From contig JASFIT010000259.1 in assembly GCA_050122535.1 (NCBI GenBank), positions 1-6,807 of the forward strand: a DNA stretch of 6,807 nucleotides, written 5' to 3'. Below are positions 6,150 to 6,807 of the stretch, piece by piece; position 1 is the first letter of the stretch, and each line of letters opens with the position of its first letter. Both the position numbers and the translations under genes were made by a program. Under the pieces are notes generated by a model. That model ran no database searches and was not told the DNA's origin. It was given only the letters and a program-made list of their open reading frames with translations. This DNA is from JASFEQ01 sp050122535. Lineage in GTDB: Bacteria; Desulfobacterota; DSM-4660; Desulfatiglandales; HGW-15.

Positions 6150-6807
6150 ATGACATCAAATAAAGGCATACTCATTATCGGAGCCACGCCACAGGGATTA
6201 CAGGCCGCATTAACCTTGGCCCACTTGGGCAGGAAAGTAACCCTCATTGACAGGGACTCGGAAATTGACAAACCCCCTAAACACTGGAGTGACAAGGGCA
6301 AGCGCTGGCATCGATATCTCATCACGCAATCCTCCTATCACCCGCTCATAGAATTGCGCACCGAAACGGAAGTTAGGACCCTGGAACATGGAAAAGATGG
6401 GGCCAGAGTGGAATTACTTCAAAGACCCCAGTGGGTGCTTCCCGAATTATGCGTTGATTGCAAGAAATGCCTTCCCGCCTGTCCTGTTGACTTCTCGAGT
6501 GGTAGGAAGCCTCTGTTCCAAGTCGCAGTCCCCACCAGCATGGCCATCGAAAAGCGGAACAAGGCCCCGTGTCGATTAGCCTGCCCCATTGACATGAACC
6601 CCCAAGGTTATGTCGCCCTCATTGCCCAGGAAAGATTTGAGGAAGCGAATGATCTCATTAGAGACAAGAACCCACTCCCTCGGATCTGCGGCCGGATTTG
6701 CCACCACCCCTGCGAGACGGAATGTCGGCGCCAGGAGATCGATGAGCCCATTGCTATCTGTGCCTTGAAGCGGTTTGCGGCAGAGGAAGCAAAGAAGAAA
6801 CCAAAGA
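6150..6807 (+). CDS. HdrA-like/GltD-like FAD and Fe-S oxidoreductase (N-terminal part)
   Basis: This gene is open to the right edge; 219 codons are visible. Residues 6-35 form a Rossmann beta-alpha-beta unit of FAD/NAD type, but the GxGxxG motif reads GATPQG (11-16). Residues 93-111 (PQWVLPELCVDCKKCLPACP) carry a [4Fe-4S] motif, Cys101, 104, 107, 111, in a setting like that of HdrA (YVD..C.GC..C...CPV, then a GRK.. and ..VP segment). From residue 137 a GltD/NfnB-type Fer4_20 module begins: CRLACPIDMNPQGYVALIA (141-159), RFEEANDLIRDKNPLPRICG (162-181) and further cysteines 180, 184, 188, 192. A full FAD/NAD(P) pair should follow beyond the window. The likely role is moving electrons between OFOR-reduced ferredoxin and NAD(P)H or another partner; this is inferred from the family and from position after korC. 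Start: ATG 6150 with GGAG 10 nt upstream. Confidence 0.8.
   Translation, partial: MTSNKGILIIGATPQGLQAALTLAHLGRKVTLIDRDSEIDKPPKHWSDKGKRWHRYLITQSSYHPLIELRTETEVRTLEHGKDGARVELLQRPQWVLPELCVDCKKCLPACPVDFSSGRKPLFQVAVPTSMAIEKRNKAPCRLACPIDMNPQGYVALIAQERFEEANDLIRDKNPLPRICGRICHHPCETECRRQEIDEPIAICALKRFAAEEAKKKPK

Noticed and set aside
6388..6579. 63-codon + strand open frame inside the flavoprotein
   Set aside because: It is out of frame with the flavoprotein, whose cysteine motifs and GltD-like segment run continuously through the same bases.
1..6807. CRISPR array, tRNA, rRNA, transposase or phage genes
   Set aside because: Reading both strands I saw no regularly spaced repeats, no tRNA-like cloverleaf and no mobile-element proteins.

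Overview
The window looks like part of the genome of an anaerobic bacterium, plausibly of the Desulfobacterota (old Deltaproteobacteria) or a similar syntrophic or sulfate-reducing lineage. The grounds are a four-subunit 2-oxoacid:ferredoxin oxidoreductase, an adjoining flavin/iron-sulfur protein of HdrA/GltD type, Shine-Dalgarno-led genes and a GC-rich dispersed-type repeat at the left edge. The taxonomic guess is an inference; no marker gene is present. All convincing genes lie on the + strand.

Layout. Bases 1-60 hold a REP-like palindromic element that also forms a textbook G-quadruplex motif. Bases 61-239 are a leader with a weak promoter candidate and a possible 32-codon small ORF with a good ribosome binding site. 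Then follow a short-chain (extended SDR) epimerase/dehydratase (240-1190) and, 4 nt later, the two subunits of an aconitase X (AcnX, DUF521/DUF126) type dehydratase (1195-2403 and 2416-2886). An AT-rich 172-bp gap with two TATAAT hexamers separates this from a second block. That block is a korDABC-type operon: delta ferredoxin subunit (3059-3346), alpha (3423-4601, TTG start), beta (4598-5482, 4-bp overlap with alpha) and gamma (5496-6068). After a purine-rich 81-bp spacer, the first 219 codons of an HdrA-like/GltD-like FAD and Fe-S oxidoreductase (from 6150) run off the right edge.

How they may work together. The second block is coherent: the OFOR oxidatively decarboxylates a 2-oxoacid with CoA to an acyl-CoA and reduces ferredoxin, and the flavoprotein could pass those electrons to a nicotinamide or another carrier. 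The first block gives a dehydrogenase/epimerase and a hydro-lyase. A hydro-lyase acting on a 2,3-dihydroxy acid would give a 2-oxoacid, which the OFOR could consume, so the window may encode one catabolic route. This is a hypothesis from gene order. Both AcnX subunits differ from the family consensus, as I remember it, at places that normally form the active site, so the substrate is probably not that of characterised AcnX enzymes. That divergent AcnX next to an OFOR is the most interesting signal in the window.
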